This document shows, piece after piece, positions 31,701 through 44,006 of a DNA stretch of 64,000 nt. Position 1 is the first letter of the stretch; each line of letters starts with the position of its first letter. This DNA comes from Scenedesmus sp. ARA3 (Eukaryota; Chlorophyta; Chlorophyceae; Sphaeropleales; Scenedesmaceae), in assembly GCA_004335835.1 (NCBI GenBank), contig RWJK01001661.1:1-64000 (forward strand). The letters are read 5' to 3'. The notes under the pieces are model-generated. The model worked only from the letters and a program-made list of their open reading frames with translations, was not told the DNA's origin and did no database searches. Position numbers and translations under genes: made by a program.

Positions 31701-32589
31701 GTTAATTTCAATGTTATGTATAATTCAAAGGTATCTCTCTGACAGCTGCTTAGCAGAGCGGGCAGGTGCTGCGTGACGAGTCTTCATGAGGGCACTGGCT
31801 GAACTAGGGGGATGTGCTGCTGCTGCTGTTGCTGTGGAGGAGAGTGCTGGTGCCTACAGGAGCTCCAGCTGCACAAGGCGCTGCCTCCGACAACAAGCAC
31901 ATCATCATTCACATTTGAATCAGGCACCCCTGGAGTCTGCTAGCTGGTGACCGCACCGCCTGCGCTGCCGGCAGCCGCTTGTACTGCTGTTATGATTCAT
32001 GTACTGCAGGGCCTGCAACTGACCTCGTAGTGCTGCTCGTTTGCTGCTGCTGTCTGCACCGCCACCGGCAGGCACTTGAGCTCCTGCACGAATGCCATCT
32101 TGCGCTCCAGCTGCTGCTCAAGGCTGCCAGCCATCTGCACAGCAATGACAATAAGAGACAGCATCACAACACAAGTTAGCACAGGCAGGTGGTGTTGATG
32201 CCAGGCTGCTAGCACGCAGTTGGAGAGCACCCGAGTGGCACGTGTATAGATAGGTGAGCAAAATGATCATATTACAAGCTTTTCGCGGTGAGTGATGCTA
32301 TGAAAGACCTTGCAGCAGCGAGTGATTCTCCAGTCACCACACATTCACTGCTGCCAGTTGCCAGTGCTACAACTGCCAGCACCTAGTCACCAGCACTCAC
32401 AGACTGCAGCCTGATGTTCAGCAGCAGCCGGATGCCGCGTCTAATGATGAAATCCGGCACTACGTCTAGCTCTGTGACCCGCATGACGACTTTGAGGAAA
32501 GCATCAAAAACAGCGCCAAGCTGCAGCAGGTCATACAGCCATGTGAGCAGCCGTATAACCACTGCTTGTGCGTGATACACGAGGCTCAT
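28775..32589 (-). CDS. SAM-dependent methyltransferase, CFAS/coclaurine N-methyltransferase-like
   Basis: Eight exons: 32589-32401, 32134-32024, 31685-31577, 31214-30994, 30673-30611, 30330-30238, 29708-29505, 28933-28775 (382 residues, frames consistent). Motif I is LELGCGWG (152-159), followed by ITAVSNS. Other family signatures are YDRIVSIEMFEHMKNY, WLKPGGALFVHIFCHK, ESDWMARYFFSGGTMPS, WWVNGCHYSRTLEAWL and ELFNYNGGEEWGVGHYLF. These mark the plant/algal branch of the cyclopropane-fatty-acid-synthase superfamily related to coclaurine N-methyltransferases. It methylates a small molecule or lipid using SAM. The substrate cannot be read from sequence. Residues 1-60 are hydrophobic/amphipathic and could bind membrane. 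Exon 7 is flanked by ghost copies on both sides. Confidence 0.9.
29258..29945 (-). repeat. Ghost copies on both sides of methyltransferase exon 7
   Basis: The 3' part of exon 7 (real at 29505-29566) recurs in the downstream intron at about 29258-29320 (GGGCATGATGGC.TTCCT.AACTTGTC). The 5' part with its acceptor (real at 29666-29711) recurs in the upstream intron at about 29787-29832 and 29895-29940 (CGCGCCATCCAGTCAGACTC). Confidence 0.9.
31369..31600 (-). repeat. Duplicate of methyltransferase exon-3 end, donor and intron
   Basis: A unit of roughly 140 bp containing CCAGCATGTTGCGCTCA (exon 3 end), CTGCTCAC (donor on minus) and intron TGGTCAAAC..TGGTCAA occurs at about 31370-31460 and 31516-31600. 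The right-hand copy carries the real donor. Confidence 0.8.
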
Positions 32590-32927
32590 TTTGATCACTG
32601 TAAGCAGATGCAAAGCAGCTATGGGATCGCAAAATTGGCTTGTGCTAGCTGCTACTCGGCCCGTTCCGGCCAACCAGGCACCGCAGAAACTAAAACAAAC
32701 GAGTCGTAGGAGTGATCGCGCCTGCTTGAGAGCGCCTGTATGACCGTTTTGTTCAGTTGACAGTGACATGTGGTAAAAAGAAGGGTTCTTCCGGTGCTGC
32801 TCATTCAAGGGCCGCATAAACAGCTGAAGTTGCAAATCTCCTCAGGTAATACCTCGCTCATTATCAATTTAAACAAACTCCCTGGCACGCTGCACAAGGA
32901 GCAGTAGCAGCAGCTGCCCATGTAGCT
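32590..32927. promoter_or_regulatory. Shared promoter interval of methyltransferase and cyclophilin genes
   Basis: 338 bp lie between divergent start codons. No specific element was recognised. Confidence 0.35.
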
Positions 32928-35900
32928 ATGGCAGTGCTATTGGAGACCAGCAAGGGGGACATCATCATAGATCTATACGTGGAGGATGCCCCCAACACTT
33001 GCAAGAACTTCCTGAAGCTGTGCAAGTGAGGCAGCAGTATCCCACAGCATGCCAGCACAGCAGCAGGTGCACACCAGCTGCTGTATCAGTGCCTTTTCTC
33101 ACAGTACAGCACCCATGCGGCTCATCAACTGTTGACATTCAAGAGACAAAATGCTACATGTACAATCACTTACAGAAGCTTCTGACACTAGGCTACACAA
33201 TGAAGCGCAGCTGTTGCATCCTCTACGTGCCCACCTCACTGCATGGCCTGGCCCTGCCCTGCATGCAGGGTCAAGTACTACAACAACTGCATCTTCCACA
33301 ATGTGCAGCGGGACTTCATTGCGCAGACGGGCGACCCCACAGGCACTGGCAAGGGAGGGGAGTCAGTGTACGGGTGAGGCACTGGCGCAGCAACCAGCAG
33401 CAACGCGTGGCAGATTTTCCACAGGTCACACATCGGCTGTTGTCATCAGGACTGCAGGGCTAGCTGCAGCAGTGGCAGCAGCACACCCATTCCACCCTGG
33501 CTGCAGCCTTGCACATGCATCCAGGTACCTGGGGTTAAAACCTCAGAGTGACAGCGCGAGCTGAGCTGCTTGCAGCTTCCTATTTTACCAAGTGTCTGTG
33601 GTGGCGTATGCCGCATGAATACACCGTGTAACCCCTCTATCTCTCTCATGCATCCAGGGCCTGACTCCCCAACACTCAAACTCCACCAGCACTTGAATTT
33701 TCGTGACCACTTCAACTGGTCTGCTTTACCATTGTGTAACTCGACCACCATCTATCTTCGGCTGTCGTATCTACGCTGCAGGCTGATGTATGGCTCGCAG
33801 GCGCGCTTCTTTGAGGATGAGATTAGCCCCAAGCGCAAGCATGCCAGGCGGGGTGCAGTGGGCATGGCCAGCGCCGGGCCGGGGCTGAATGCGAGCCAGT
33901 TTTATATAACGCTCGGGGACGCGCTGGACAGCCTGGATGAGAAGCACACGCTGTTTGGACAGGTGAGCCAGCAGCAGCAGCAGCAGCAGTGGGGGCGGCG
34001 GCAGAGACGGCGGTGGCGGTGGCAGCAGCAGCAGCAGCAGCAGCAGCGGGGGCGGTGGCAGCAGCAGCAGTGGCAATGGCAGCAGCGCCAGCAGCAGTGG
34101 CATGCGTGGTGCAGCACTGCAGGACTGCAGCAGGAACTGAAGGTCAGCTGCAGCACATGGTTGGAAGCGGTGACAGGAATGCTGCTGATGCCACATAGTT
34201 CTGGCTCAGCAGCAGCATCAAGTGTCTGGTGCTGCTGCTATGGCACAGGCCTTGTGGCTGAAGCAGTTGCCATTTGTTACATGACTGTTACCACAATGTT
34301 ATGTAACGCAGGTCAGTGAGGGCCTGGAGGTGCTTGAGGCGATGAGTGAGGTGCCTGTGGATGGGGCTGGCCGGCCCATGCAGAACATTCGGTGAGCAAG
34401 CAAACCACAACATGCAGCAAGGCTCTGCAAATGGTTCTTGTTGCGCTGTGCAGTGCAGCCCAGCTGCTTGTACTGTTGTGTGGTTCTTGGTGCATGTTTG
34501 ATGCTGCGCGTGCACAGCGTCGCGGGTTTAGTGCTGGATCAAGTGCTTGTTGTGTGTGCCTTGCGCAACACACCATGCCTTCTAGCAGTGCTGCACTACA
34601 GATAAAGATGCCCCTTCACATGTGGCTGCACATGCGTGACTGCCTGCTTGCTGTGTGGTTCATGTCATTGTTCGTGCCGCACACACTATGGGCACACGCA
34701 CACCTCCTGGCCATTCACCACCTTCTGCATCTGCTGTTTGTGTCGCGCAGCATCCGCCATGCCATTCTGCTGGACGACCCTTTCAACGATTGCCACACAC
34801 AAGCACTGTCACCTGGCCATACCCAAAATTCTGCATCTGCTGTTTGTGTTTTGTGCCCCCGCAGCATCCGCCACGCCATCCTGCTGGACGACCCATTTGA
34901 CGACCCCCCACAGCTGGCTGACCTCATCCCTGATGCGTCACCCGCGCCACAGTTTGAGCATGTGAGTGCAGCAGCAACAGCAGCAGCAGCAGCAGCAGGC
35001 ATGACGCATGGGTACTGGCAGATGATGGGGCGCTACCAACAGCTGCAGCTGCCAGCGGGACCTGCTGGTGCTGCATGCGTTGCAGCACCGACGAACAGGT
35101 GTCATCCTGTTCAGCAACGACCTTCAAGGTGCAGTGCTGGCACATGCTCATTTTCAGCTGTCACACTCTCACCCTTTACTCTCATCTTTCTTGCTCAAAC
35201 ACACCGGTGGGAGCCGGTGGAAGATGCGCGACGTGCTGAAAAGTTTAAAGTAGATTGGGATGCATCGTCAAAACTCCACAGGAGGCGTTTGTTTTCGCAG
35301 GGCGACAGCCTGGAGGAGGACAGGGTGCCTGTTGAAACCTCCCGACTGGCTGAAGAGAAGGATAGCTGCCAGGCTGTGCCTGTGTGCTCACCACCAGGGG
35401 GGACACTCTCAATCTTACCCTCACTCCTACGCTCATTCTCCTCCATCCCTGAGTAGTCCTCACGACAATACGATCAACAATCTGATTGTGATGTTGCTGC
35501 TGCAGGGCGACCGCCTGGAGGAGGACTGGGTGCCAGTTGAGGACTCCCGGCCAGCAGAAGAGATTGAGAAGGAGAGCCGCCAGGCGGAGGCAGCTAACCG
35601 CGCGGTGGTGCTGGAGATGATTGGGGACCTGCCCGAGGCCGATGTGAAGCCGCCCAGCAACATGCTGTTCATATGCAAGCTCAACCCCGTCACAAGTGAA
35701 GAAGATCTGGAGATCATCTTCAGCAGGTAACCTGGAATAAATTATGTGTGGCAGCTGAGTTCAGAGGTCAACAGGTCGAGCGGAGCTCGTTGGTTCGATT
35801 GCCGTTGCATAGCTCTCAACAAGCACCAGCGCTCCGTGCCTCAACTGGTACTGCAACACCGCCCACAACTGCCGCAGGTTTGGCAACGTGACGTCGTGTG

Positions 35901-36356
35901 ACATCATTCGCGACTACAAGACCGGCGACTCGCTGTGCTATGGTTTCATCGGCTATGACAATGATGCCGCATGCGAGGCTGCCTACTTCAAGATGAACAA
36001 CGTGCTCATCGATGACAGGTGGGGGCCTGCGGCAGCAGACTAATGGCTGGGAGCTGTGAGACAGGCAGCAGAATTTAGGGGAGAAAAAAGAAACGAATGT
36101 AACCAGCTGGCAGCTCCAAGCGCCTGTGCAGGGGGTGTATGAGTACTAAAGCAATCGCGCAGGCATGTGATGTCGGCACTACGTCGGCAGAGGGGGTGGC
36201 TGGCATGTGCACAGTTCAACGTGTGTACTGCTGCGCAAGCTGCATTGCCAGCAATCACCTGCTTGTGTCACAATCATCGGCCGTCAGTGTTGCAAACATG
36301 GGCAAGTGCAGGCCAGCCGATCAACTCCTGAGAAAGCCTGCTACTCGCAATGCTGC

Positions 36357-36387
<31 letters not shown>

Positions 36388-36622
36388 GCCGCTGCCGCAG
36401 GCGCATCCGCGTGGACTTCAGCCAGTCTGTGAGCCACATCTGGAAGCAGTTCAAGCGCCACGGCAAGCGCGGCGGCACCAGCGACATGGCAGCAGAAGCC
36501 TCCGGCCACGAGCGCGGCAGGCCGGGCGGAGACGGCCGCTTTGAGCGGAAGAATCAGCCGCCGCCGCAGCAGCAGCAAGGTGACAGGGGTCTGCTGCTGT
36601 TTGACCACCATGATGCTCGCCT

Positions 36623-36654
<32 letters not shown>

Positions 36655-37220
36655 TGGAGCGGAATGGTGGCGGGGAGCGGCAGCAGCGGCGCTGGGATGC
36701 GCCGGCAGCAGCAGCGGCTGGCGGTGGTGGCAGCAGCAAGCGCAGCCGCAGCAGGAGCCGTGGCAGGAGCCGCAGCAGCAGCAGGAGCCGCAGCCGCAGC
36801 AGAGATGGGAGCAAGAAGCACAAGAAGCAGAAAAAGGAGAAGAAGGAGAAGCATAAGAAGGAGAAGGCACACAAGCACCACAGCAGGGAGCGCAGCAAAG
36901 AGCGGGTGCCAGCAGCAGCAGCAGCCGCAGCAGCGCCCTACAGCAGCCGCGGGCAGCAGCAGGAGCAGCGGGATGGTGGCAGCAGACACCACACACGTGA
37001 GGAGCAGCACAGGGGTGGTAGCAGGGATGAGCGAGACAGGCGGGAGCACGCGCGAGTAGGCAGCAGGGATGGGGACAGGCATGCAGCAGGCTATGAGCAG
37101 CGCAGGCCACGCAGCAGAGAGCGCTCGAGGGAGCGGTGCTATGAAGGCGGGGATGAGAGGGATAGGGATAGCAGGGATGCTGGCGGGCGGGAGCATGGTG
37201 GCAGCAGCAGGTATCGCTAG
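32928..37220 (+). CDS. PPIL4: PPIL4-type cyclophilin with RRM and RS/K-rich tail
   Basis: Eight exons: 32928-33025, 33269-33373, 33782-33962, 34312-34391, 34865-34961, 35506-35726, 35878-36018, 36401-37220 (580 residues). The N-terminal cyclophilin domain (1-165) contains [20 protein letters not shown]. The usual catalytic Arg after FH is Asn, as is typical of the PPIL4 subgroup, so isomerase activity may be weak. [20 protein letters not shown] linker residues precede an RRM at about 238-320 (RNP2 LFICKL, RNP1 SLCYGFIGY). The tail is Arg/Ser- and Lys-rich ([28 protein letters not shown]) with poly-Gln. Such proteins are nuclear and act in spliceosome/transcription-coupled RNA processing. The CCHC knuckle of plant CYP59 was not seen. 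Confidence 0.93.
34751..34912 (+). repeat. Ghost copy of cyclophilin exon-5 start
   Basis: CGCAG|CATCCGCCA.GCCAT.CTGCTGGACGACCC occurs at 34751 and again at the real exon start 34865. The flanking CTTCTGCATCTGCTGTTTGT is also repeated. Confidence 0.88.
35196..35590 (+). repeat. Ghost copies of cyclophilin exon-6 start
   Basis: CAG|GGCGAC.GCCTGGAGGAGGAC occurs at 35301 and at the real start 35506. A more diverged remnant (GAGCCGGTGGAAGATGCGCG) lies at about 35211. The copies read [18 protein letters not shown] versus the true [19 protein letters not shown]. Confidence 0.85.
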
Positions 37221-37757
37221 ATGGCATGCTGTGCTGCTGTGGTGCAACCCCACAGGGTGCTCCTGACTCCGGCGCATTTGCGAGGTTTCTGGCGTTTTTC
37301 GATTGATGCGGCGGTGATGCTGCGTTCTGTGGTGAAACACTCAGCTTCTGCCCGCTTCTGGGTTGGCTGGCGCTTCCTGCCCTCGCCTGACGGGACCTGT
37401 AGTGCCCGTGGTGTGCAGCGTCTTGCCTGAGCAATTCGGCTGTGTTCGTGCCCTCACACATGGACTGAAATGCTTATCAAAGCTTCTTAGTAGGCCCCGC
37501 TACATGCTTCGCCCAAGGTCCGGCAGGTCGCCCTACTCCGTAGGTCCGGTCCGCTTGCAGCAACGATGCCACCACCTGTTCTCAGTCCAGCTTGGCACGG
37601 TTGAGGCCTATTCCAAGCATCTTCGTGAGTTCCTAGTGTTGTGTTGCTGCCGATTGGTCGTGCCGGTGCGTGCTACCCAACTTGATCGGACTTCCACTCA
37701 AAACGAACCATCACTACAGGCCTGCAGCAGCGCTCAATACATTATTTCAATCTAGGC
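37221..37757 (+). other. Intergenic: cyclophilin 3' UTR and next promoter
   Basis: 537 bp with no supported ORF between two genes in the same direction. No clear TGTAA was found, so the cyclophilin transcript end is not defined. Confidence 0.35.
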
Positions 37758-38838
37758 ATGGCGCAGCGCGTGGCGTGCGTGCTGATGCTGGTGCTGGGTG
37801 CTGCAGCACACGCTCACGCCACCAGAAGCTTGCAGCAGCAGAACAAGAAGGCGCCTGCTCGGCAGACCGTGACGCCCGCAGTCTGCAAAAACAAGATTCC
37901 ATCGTGCGAGGCGGGGAAATGCACTGCGCAGGGAGCGAACGTGATTTGCAGTCAGTGCAGAGCCACATACGTTAGGACGAACGGTGGACAGCACTGCGGT
38001 GAGTTATCAGGAGCAATAACGCTAGATATAAGAACTACAAAGGGGCTGCGAATCATTTAGACCGTGTGCCTTGGTGCCAGACGGTAGCAGAAAGGTTGCT
38101 GGTGCTGTCCATATGAACTTCACTCTCACCAAGTGCTGCCATGTCATCACCACTGCTGCCACTGCCCTACAGTGTGCCCTGTCGGCACATACGAGCGCTG
38201 CACTAGCGGCAGCTGCAGCTGCGTGCAGTGTGAGCAAGGCTTCTTCTGCACGGGCGGCGTGCGCACAGCCAGGAACGGCGCCAAACCCATGCAGCGTGGC
38301 GCGCGCCGCTCCTGCTTCGGCTTGGAAGCAGACAGCAAATCCACCACAGCAGATCTTGCAGCGAAGGGTGTGACAACAGCAGGGCCGGGCGCCAAGCAGG
38401 CATCGGAATGCCTGCCTATGGCGGGCTATATCATGCCTATGACATGGACGCAGCCGGCCAAGTGTGCTGCGGGCACCTGGAGTGCCGGAGGGACCAGGGA
38501 TGCATCCTGCACGCCCTGCCCGGCAGGCTTGTGGGAAGATGAGACTGTTTTCAGCTCTGCAAACGCACTGCGCACCAGCCAGGAATCAGTCTGTAGTGAG
38601 TGGCGGTTGATGTCATGTAACAGGCGGTTGATGTGAAGCATCAGCAGCTGAGATGGCTGCTGGTGCGACAGCGCAGGATGCAGCAGCAGCAGCAGCAGCA
38701 GCTAAGGCAGCAGTGCTGGTGCTGGGGACATGTTAGGCTGGGCATCGCAGCTGCTGCTGCTGCGTGCAGGTAGCAGTGAACAAGCGCTTATATCAGGTGC
38801 AACAGCTGCGGCAGGCACATCACCATAATCATGTCTGT

Positions 38839-38870
<32 letters not shown>

Positions 38871-40269
38871 TTCTTTGCTTGGCGTAAAACAATGCTGTGC
38901 CTATTTAAATAGACAGTGCTGCCCACAGCCGGCAACATCGCAAAGATACCCATCTGCTGACCCCTGCCGCTGCTTGCGTTGATGTGTTGCCTGCTGTGCA
39001 GTGGTGCCGCCGGGCGCTTACCTGTCAGATGGCGAGGTGTACAGCTGCGACCAGGGCACTTTCAGGGCCAGCTATGTGAAGGTCAGCTCGCCAGCTGCAC
39101 CCAAATGCTTCTCATGCCCCAAGGGCGTCACCACAAAGGAAGAGGCCGGCGCAACAAGCATGGCAGCGTGCAACGGTGAGTTGAAATATTCTAGGCAGCA
39201 GCCACAGCAGGCTAGCAGAGTGTAACAGACAGCACACCTGGCAAGCTCCTCAAGGCAGGGCACATGACAGCAACTGCTATCAACGCTAGATTGTTGCGTT
39301 GAAGTGGTGCGGTGCAGTGCCGTGCGCTGCCACGCTCTCGCATCGTCAAACACATCTCTAAGCGTGAATATGCCTGCCTTTTTTTGCTTTCTTGCAGTTG
39401 CCCTGCCTGGCTTCAACATCAACCAGGACACCATTGCCAGCCAGGGCGTGGATGGCCTCGGCAGTGCAGAGCCGGACCCCTGCCCCAAGGGGACCTTCTT
39501 TGAGGGTGGGGCGGTGCCTGCTGATGGTGCCTCCACCTGCCAGCCGTGCCCCCTGGGCACTACTACACTTAGCACAGGCACGAGCTCTGTTGCCAACTGC
39601 GGTGAGTGAAACAAGGACACATGTATACGGCTCCTGGATTTTAGAAACAGAGCGTGTGTGGCTGGGAGTTCAGCGGCTGCTGCTTGGAAGGGTTGCATGC
39701 AAGCGGCTGCTGCACGTGGCAATGAGTGCAACCAAGCTGGTCACACAATGCAAGCTGCGCCTGCATGCCTCTCATAGCTCCTGACTTGCCCCCAGCACAC
39801 CCTCGCTTATACAACTGCTGCTGCTGCTGGTTGCTGGCTCTGCAGGTGTGGCACCCGGCTACTTTTTGGATGCAACAGCCGGCAAGCTTGTCAAGTGCCC
39901 TACAAACATTGCTGGCCAGGGCTATTACCGCAACGGCTGGGCGCGCTGGGACAACACAGCAGTGCAGGACACGGATGGCACCAAGGCATGCACTGCCTGT
40001 GGAGCTGGCATTCTCAGTGCCTGGACTGAGGCTGACAGCTCTGGCTCCGACAACACAAGCTTGGTGGCGACATCAGCAGACGCATGTTGTGAGTGCTGCT
40101 GCTGTTAGTATGCGCGCTTGGTTTGATTGTGACACACTGCAAGCAGCTTGCACCCCTGCTGGCATGTCATGCTGCATTGCTGCGCAGCATTCAAAGCCGC
40201 ATACGCCAAGTGAGGGGTAGGTTACAACTGTTCCAGATGCCAGGGGTCTCACCTGTTCTCCCCTGCTGC

Positions 40270-40339
<70 letters not shown>

Positions 40340-42047
40340 ACAGACATCGAGGCAGGCTGGGGCATGGAGAAGGTCCCAGGCACCGAGGACCCCGAGCAGT
40401 TCCGTGCAGCGATCTGCCCCAACGGCACCTACAGCGCACAAGACAAGCGCTCCTTCGGCCTGTGGAACCAACCCTGCATGGCATGCTTCCCAAACCAGAT
40501 CACCCTGCGGCTTGGCGCGATCAACTACACCGAATGCACGAATGCGGCCGGCTGGGGTGTGTTTTCGGCTGATGGGAGTGTGGCGGCTTGCCCGAGAGGC
40601 ACATGGAACCCTGCTGGATCTGGCACTGCCTGCACTGCCTGCCCTGCTGGCCGCACCACAGATATTAACCCGGAGGATTTTGATACTGCTCAGGATGGCC
40701 AAGAGGATTGTGTGGTGGCCCCAGGCTACGGCATTCCAGAGGATGTGCAGCTGACGGGGACAGCCAGTGATGCCACGCTGCCGCCTGCGCTGTGCCCGAT
40801 TGGGACGTACTCAAATGGCGGAGAGATTGGCACGCGCTGCACTGCATGCAGCGCCAGCTTCACCACTAGCAAGGATGGCACCCAGGGGGCCGACAACTCC
40901 GCCTGCAACAGTGAGTAATATATCTGCTTGAGCTAGCAGCGAGCAGCAGCTGTGTTTTTAAGCAATGTGTGCTGCATGTGTCTAAGCTGTTGCATGCTTT
41001 GCATGGCCTGCAGCTCTTGCCTGGGCGCCAGAGGTAGCTGCAACACCAGCTGCACTCCTTGCATCATCGCTTCTTGCTGCTCTGTGGCACTGCTCCATGT
41101 GCTGCCATCCAACTATTTATATCGCTGCTCTGCCTCCTAACACCTCCTTGCTTTGCCTGCTATCCCTTTACTCTACAGAGTGCATTCCAGGCTATGGCCG
41201 CACTGACTCCAAGGCAGCTGTCAGCTGCAGCATGTGCAGCTACGGCTTCTACCAGACAGGCTACAATGGATGGGATGCACTCAACCACGCAGGAGATGGC
41301 GAGATCTGCTTGGCTTGCCCCCTCACAAAGTATGCCTACGTGTCATCAAAGGGACAAAAGGAGCTTTATGATTCAGAGGGCATTACCTTTAGCCAGGGAT
41401 CCACTACGATTGACGCATGCACGCCGCGGCTGTCGCAGCAGGCCGTGCATGCTGGGCAGGTGTGGGGTTTGCCTGACAGTGTGTTCACTGCTACACAAAG
41501 CATCCCCGCAGAAGCCTGCGTGGCAGGGTGCCGGACCAAGTCAGACAACGGCGTCAGCTGCTTTGCTGAGTATGACTATGCTACAGGGAAGTGCAGGAGC
41601 GGCACAATGCAGCTAGCTGCTGAGGGTGCTCCTGCAAGGCTGCTGGTGAAGCTGATTCCGAGCGGCATTGTCAGCGGCACGATCAGTGCTGTGGGTGCAG
41701 TGGGCCAGGGGTCTGAAAAGGGCTCTTTCATGGGTTCAGGGTTCATTGGTGCTGTTTCAGGCAGCAAGAGTGGCCTGTACAGGCAGCTGGACATCTCCAG
41801 CTTCAGTTCTTTTGACCAATCAAAGATGGGAGTGCCTTTGGCTGATGATCAGGGAGTGGTGGCATCCATGCCGGCTCCAGATGCAGCAGCAGTTGAGGCT
41901 TGCAGGTCCTGGTGCGACAAGAACCCAGGCTGCTGGGCTGTGACTGTTATCTCAGGCACGTGCACACTGCGCACAGGTGCTCCGCTGCTTGATGTGCGCT
42001 CGTTCTATGTGAACCCTAAGCCAGGGAGCGTGCCTGCAGGCGTTTAA
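37758..42047 (+). CDS. Secreted cysteine-rich modular protein with GCC2/GCC3-like repeats
   Basis: Seven exons: 37758-37998, 38173-38595, 39002-39175, 39398-39601, 39846-40088, 40344-40910, 41179-42047 (906 residues). A clear signal peptide (VACVLMLVLGAAAHAHA) starts the protein, and there is no transmembrane segment or anchor. The body is a series of Cys-rich modules of the ephrin-receptor-like (GCC2/GCC3) type, such as CPVGTY, CPAGLWEDE, CSCPKG, CPLGTTTLS, CTACPAGRTTD and CPIGTYSNGG. Near residues 850-890, CRSWCDKNPGCWAVTV with CTLR resembles a PAN/apple module. All six introns are phase 1, so every internal exon is symmetric. Likely an extracellular matrix, cell-wall or adhesion protein; the ligand is unknown. 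Confidence 0.85.
40263..40343 (+). repeat. (CTG)n tract acting as polypyrimidine tract
   Basis: About 25 CTG units run up to the acceptor CTACAG of exon 6 of the cysteine-rich gene, with one interruption (CTTCTG). Confidence 0.9.
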
Positions 42048-43513
42048 TGGTTGAGAGTTTGGTCCCGTATGTGTGTGTATCGGACTGTTTGTGTTGTTCA
42101 TGTCTATATGCATCATGCCTCGTCTGTCAAGGGCACATGGCTTCAAGCCGCTGCTTGCAGGATTTAGTTTGGCACACTGTGAGGTGTGCTGATCCGGCTG
42201 TGCATGTTCCTGTTGTACAGCTAACAGCACTGCCCAAACCGATTATTTATGGTCTGTCTGGCAGTCGAGACGCTGGCTTTGCCTAGCTGTGTTGCACTTG
42301 CATGCCTGATTTGTGCTGTTCTTGCGAGCGTTAGCGCCCTTTCTTTGTCTGTTGATGCCTTCTTTGTTCGTGGCATGCAGAGGCACGCCGTGGCATATAG
42401 CTTGCTTGTGTGTCTGCGCTGTGCATTGCCAGCAGCCGTTCTACAGCAGCAGGTCCATACCTTCGCACAGCACCCTAGGAACTCGCATTGCTTGCATATT
42501 TCATACGACTGAACTGGGAACTCTATGGTGCAGGAGCATAAAACTGTTGTGCTGCTGCTGAGCAGTTACACCTCATAACAGCGGATATCATGTATAGGCT
42601 GTGTGCGCGGCAGATGTTGACCCACACTGTGGCAGGTGCTTGGATGGTCACTGGCAGCAGTTTGTTGCTGCTCTGCTGCTTCAGCAGAGATGGCGTTTGA
42701 CTCTGCGCAAGCATGTCTTTCTGTCCACACAGCATGAATGGTTGCGTATCAGCATGCTGGGGCTTGCAACTCTGTTCTGTTGCTCAGTGCATGGTCTATA
42801 AAAAGCATCAGGATGCTCAGTGCGTGGTCTATCATAAGCATCAGGATGGTGCAGGGCTCGTTTGCCCAGTATAGTGTGAGGCCATTGCTGGCTTAATACA
42901 CATGTGCCGGTGTTGGCACCTGTTCTGGCGTGTGCATGGGCACTGTATGCCAAACTCTTCTGGTGTGCGTAATGCGCTGTATGCCCAACTGTTGGCGCAG
43001 ATTGTCAAGCCCCTAGGGGCGACTTTGCTACCTGGCACACCTGGCTTGCCATCATCATCATAACCAACATGTTACCTGGTAGCATCACTGCCATTGCCTG
43101 TGCGCACCACTTTTGCCGAATGACAGAGGCACACCGCAGTACTCTGCCAACAGCTGTGCCAGTACACTCGCAAGACACAATCCTGAACAGACAGGCTATG
43201 ATTTGGCTGCAGCAGAGGACCATCTGTTTCTGGGAACACACAATGCAAGCTTCCACTAAGCAAGCACATGCGGTCAAGTTGTAGTACATCTGGTAGTAGC
43301 AATAACAGCAGTCCCATCTGTCTGACACATCATCGTACTATGACAGTGCGGCGCTGTGTGCATGTCGACACATGGCCCCTGATCCGACCCACAGCAAGCA
43401 CTGGTCCAAGTCGAAACACGGCTCATTCAGCAGTCAGCTGCTGCAGCTGCACCGTGCCGACTTTACGACCCAGCCTACAATCCGGCTGCTGTTCACGGGC
43501 AACACTGCTGTGT
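42048..43513. other. Tail-to-tail intergenic interval with short tandem repeat
   Basis: No convincing gene. A two-unit repeat of about 33 bp (GCTCAGTGC.TGGTCTAT..AAGCATCAGGAT) lies at about 42783-42848. An imperfect pair (CTGTATGCC.AACT.TTGG) lies at about 42944-42992. Confidence 0.45.
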
Positions 43514-43970
43514 TCATTTGCGTGCACGTGCGGTGACGTCATCCAGCCGCTGCAGCCGCTGCGTGTGGTCAGAAAATTCCAGCAGCAGCTGCTTCAGCTC
43601 CTCATCAACAAGCTTCAGCGGCACCTGCAGCTTCAGCAGGCACAGTCAGCAGACACAGCATGTCAACTTGAAACAGCTGCACTTGGCTAGGTTCTGCAGG
43701 AGGTCTTGACGCCGCTGGCGTCACGAAACACACACCTGCGATGCGCTGAATGTGCATCTGAACATTAGTTATGTAGGTCCTGGTGCCACGCACAGCGCTG
43801 AGCTCAGCTGCTGACACGCCTCAGCAGCAATTTTGCTGGCCCTGTCACAGCCACATGCTGTGCTGGCTCCTTCAGCTGCCTCACCTGCACCAGCAGCTCC
43901 TCTGGCACCTCCGCCTGCTGCACAAGGTCATGCACTTCAGCCAACAGGGCGGCCTGGGACAGCACAGCCT

Positions 43971-44006
<36 letters not shown>

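Noticed and set aside
35760..35830. tRNA-like GGTTCGATTGC sequence
   Set aside because: It resembles a T-loop/B box, but no acceptor stem, anticodon arm or A box could be folded around it, and it lies in a cyclophilin intron.
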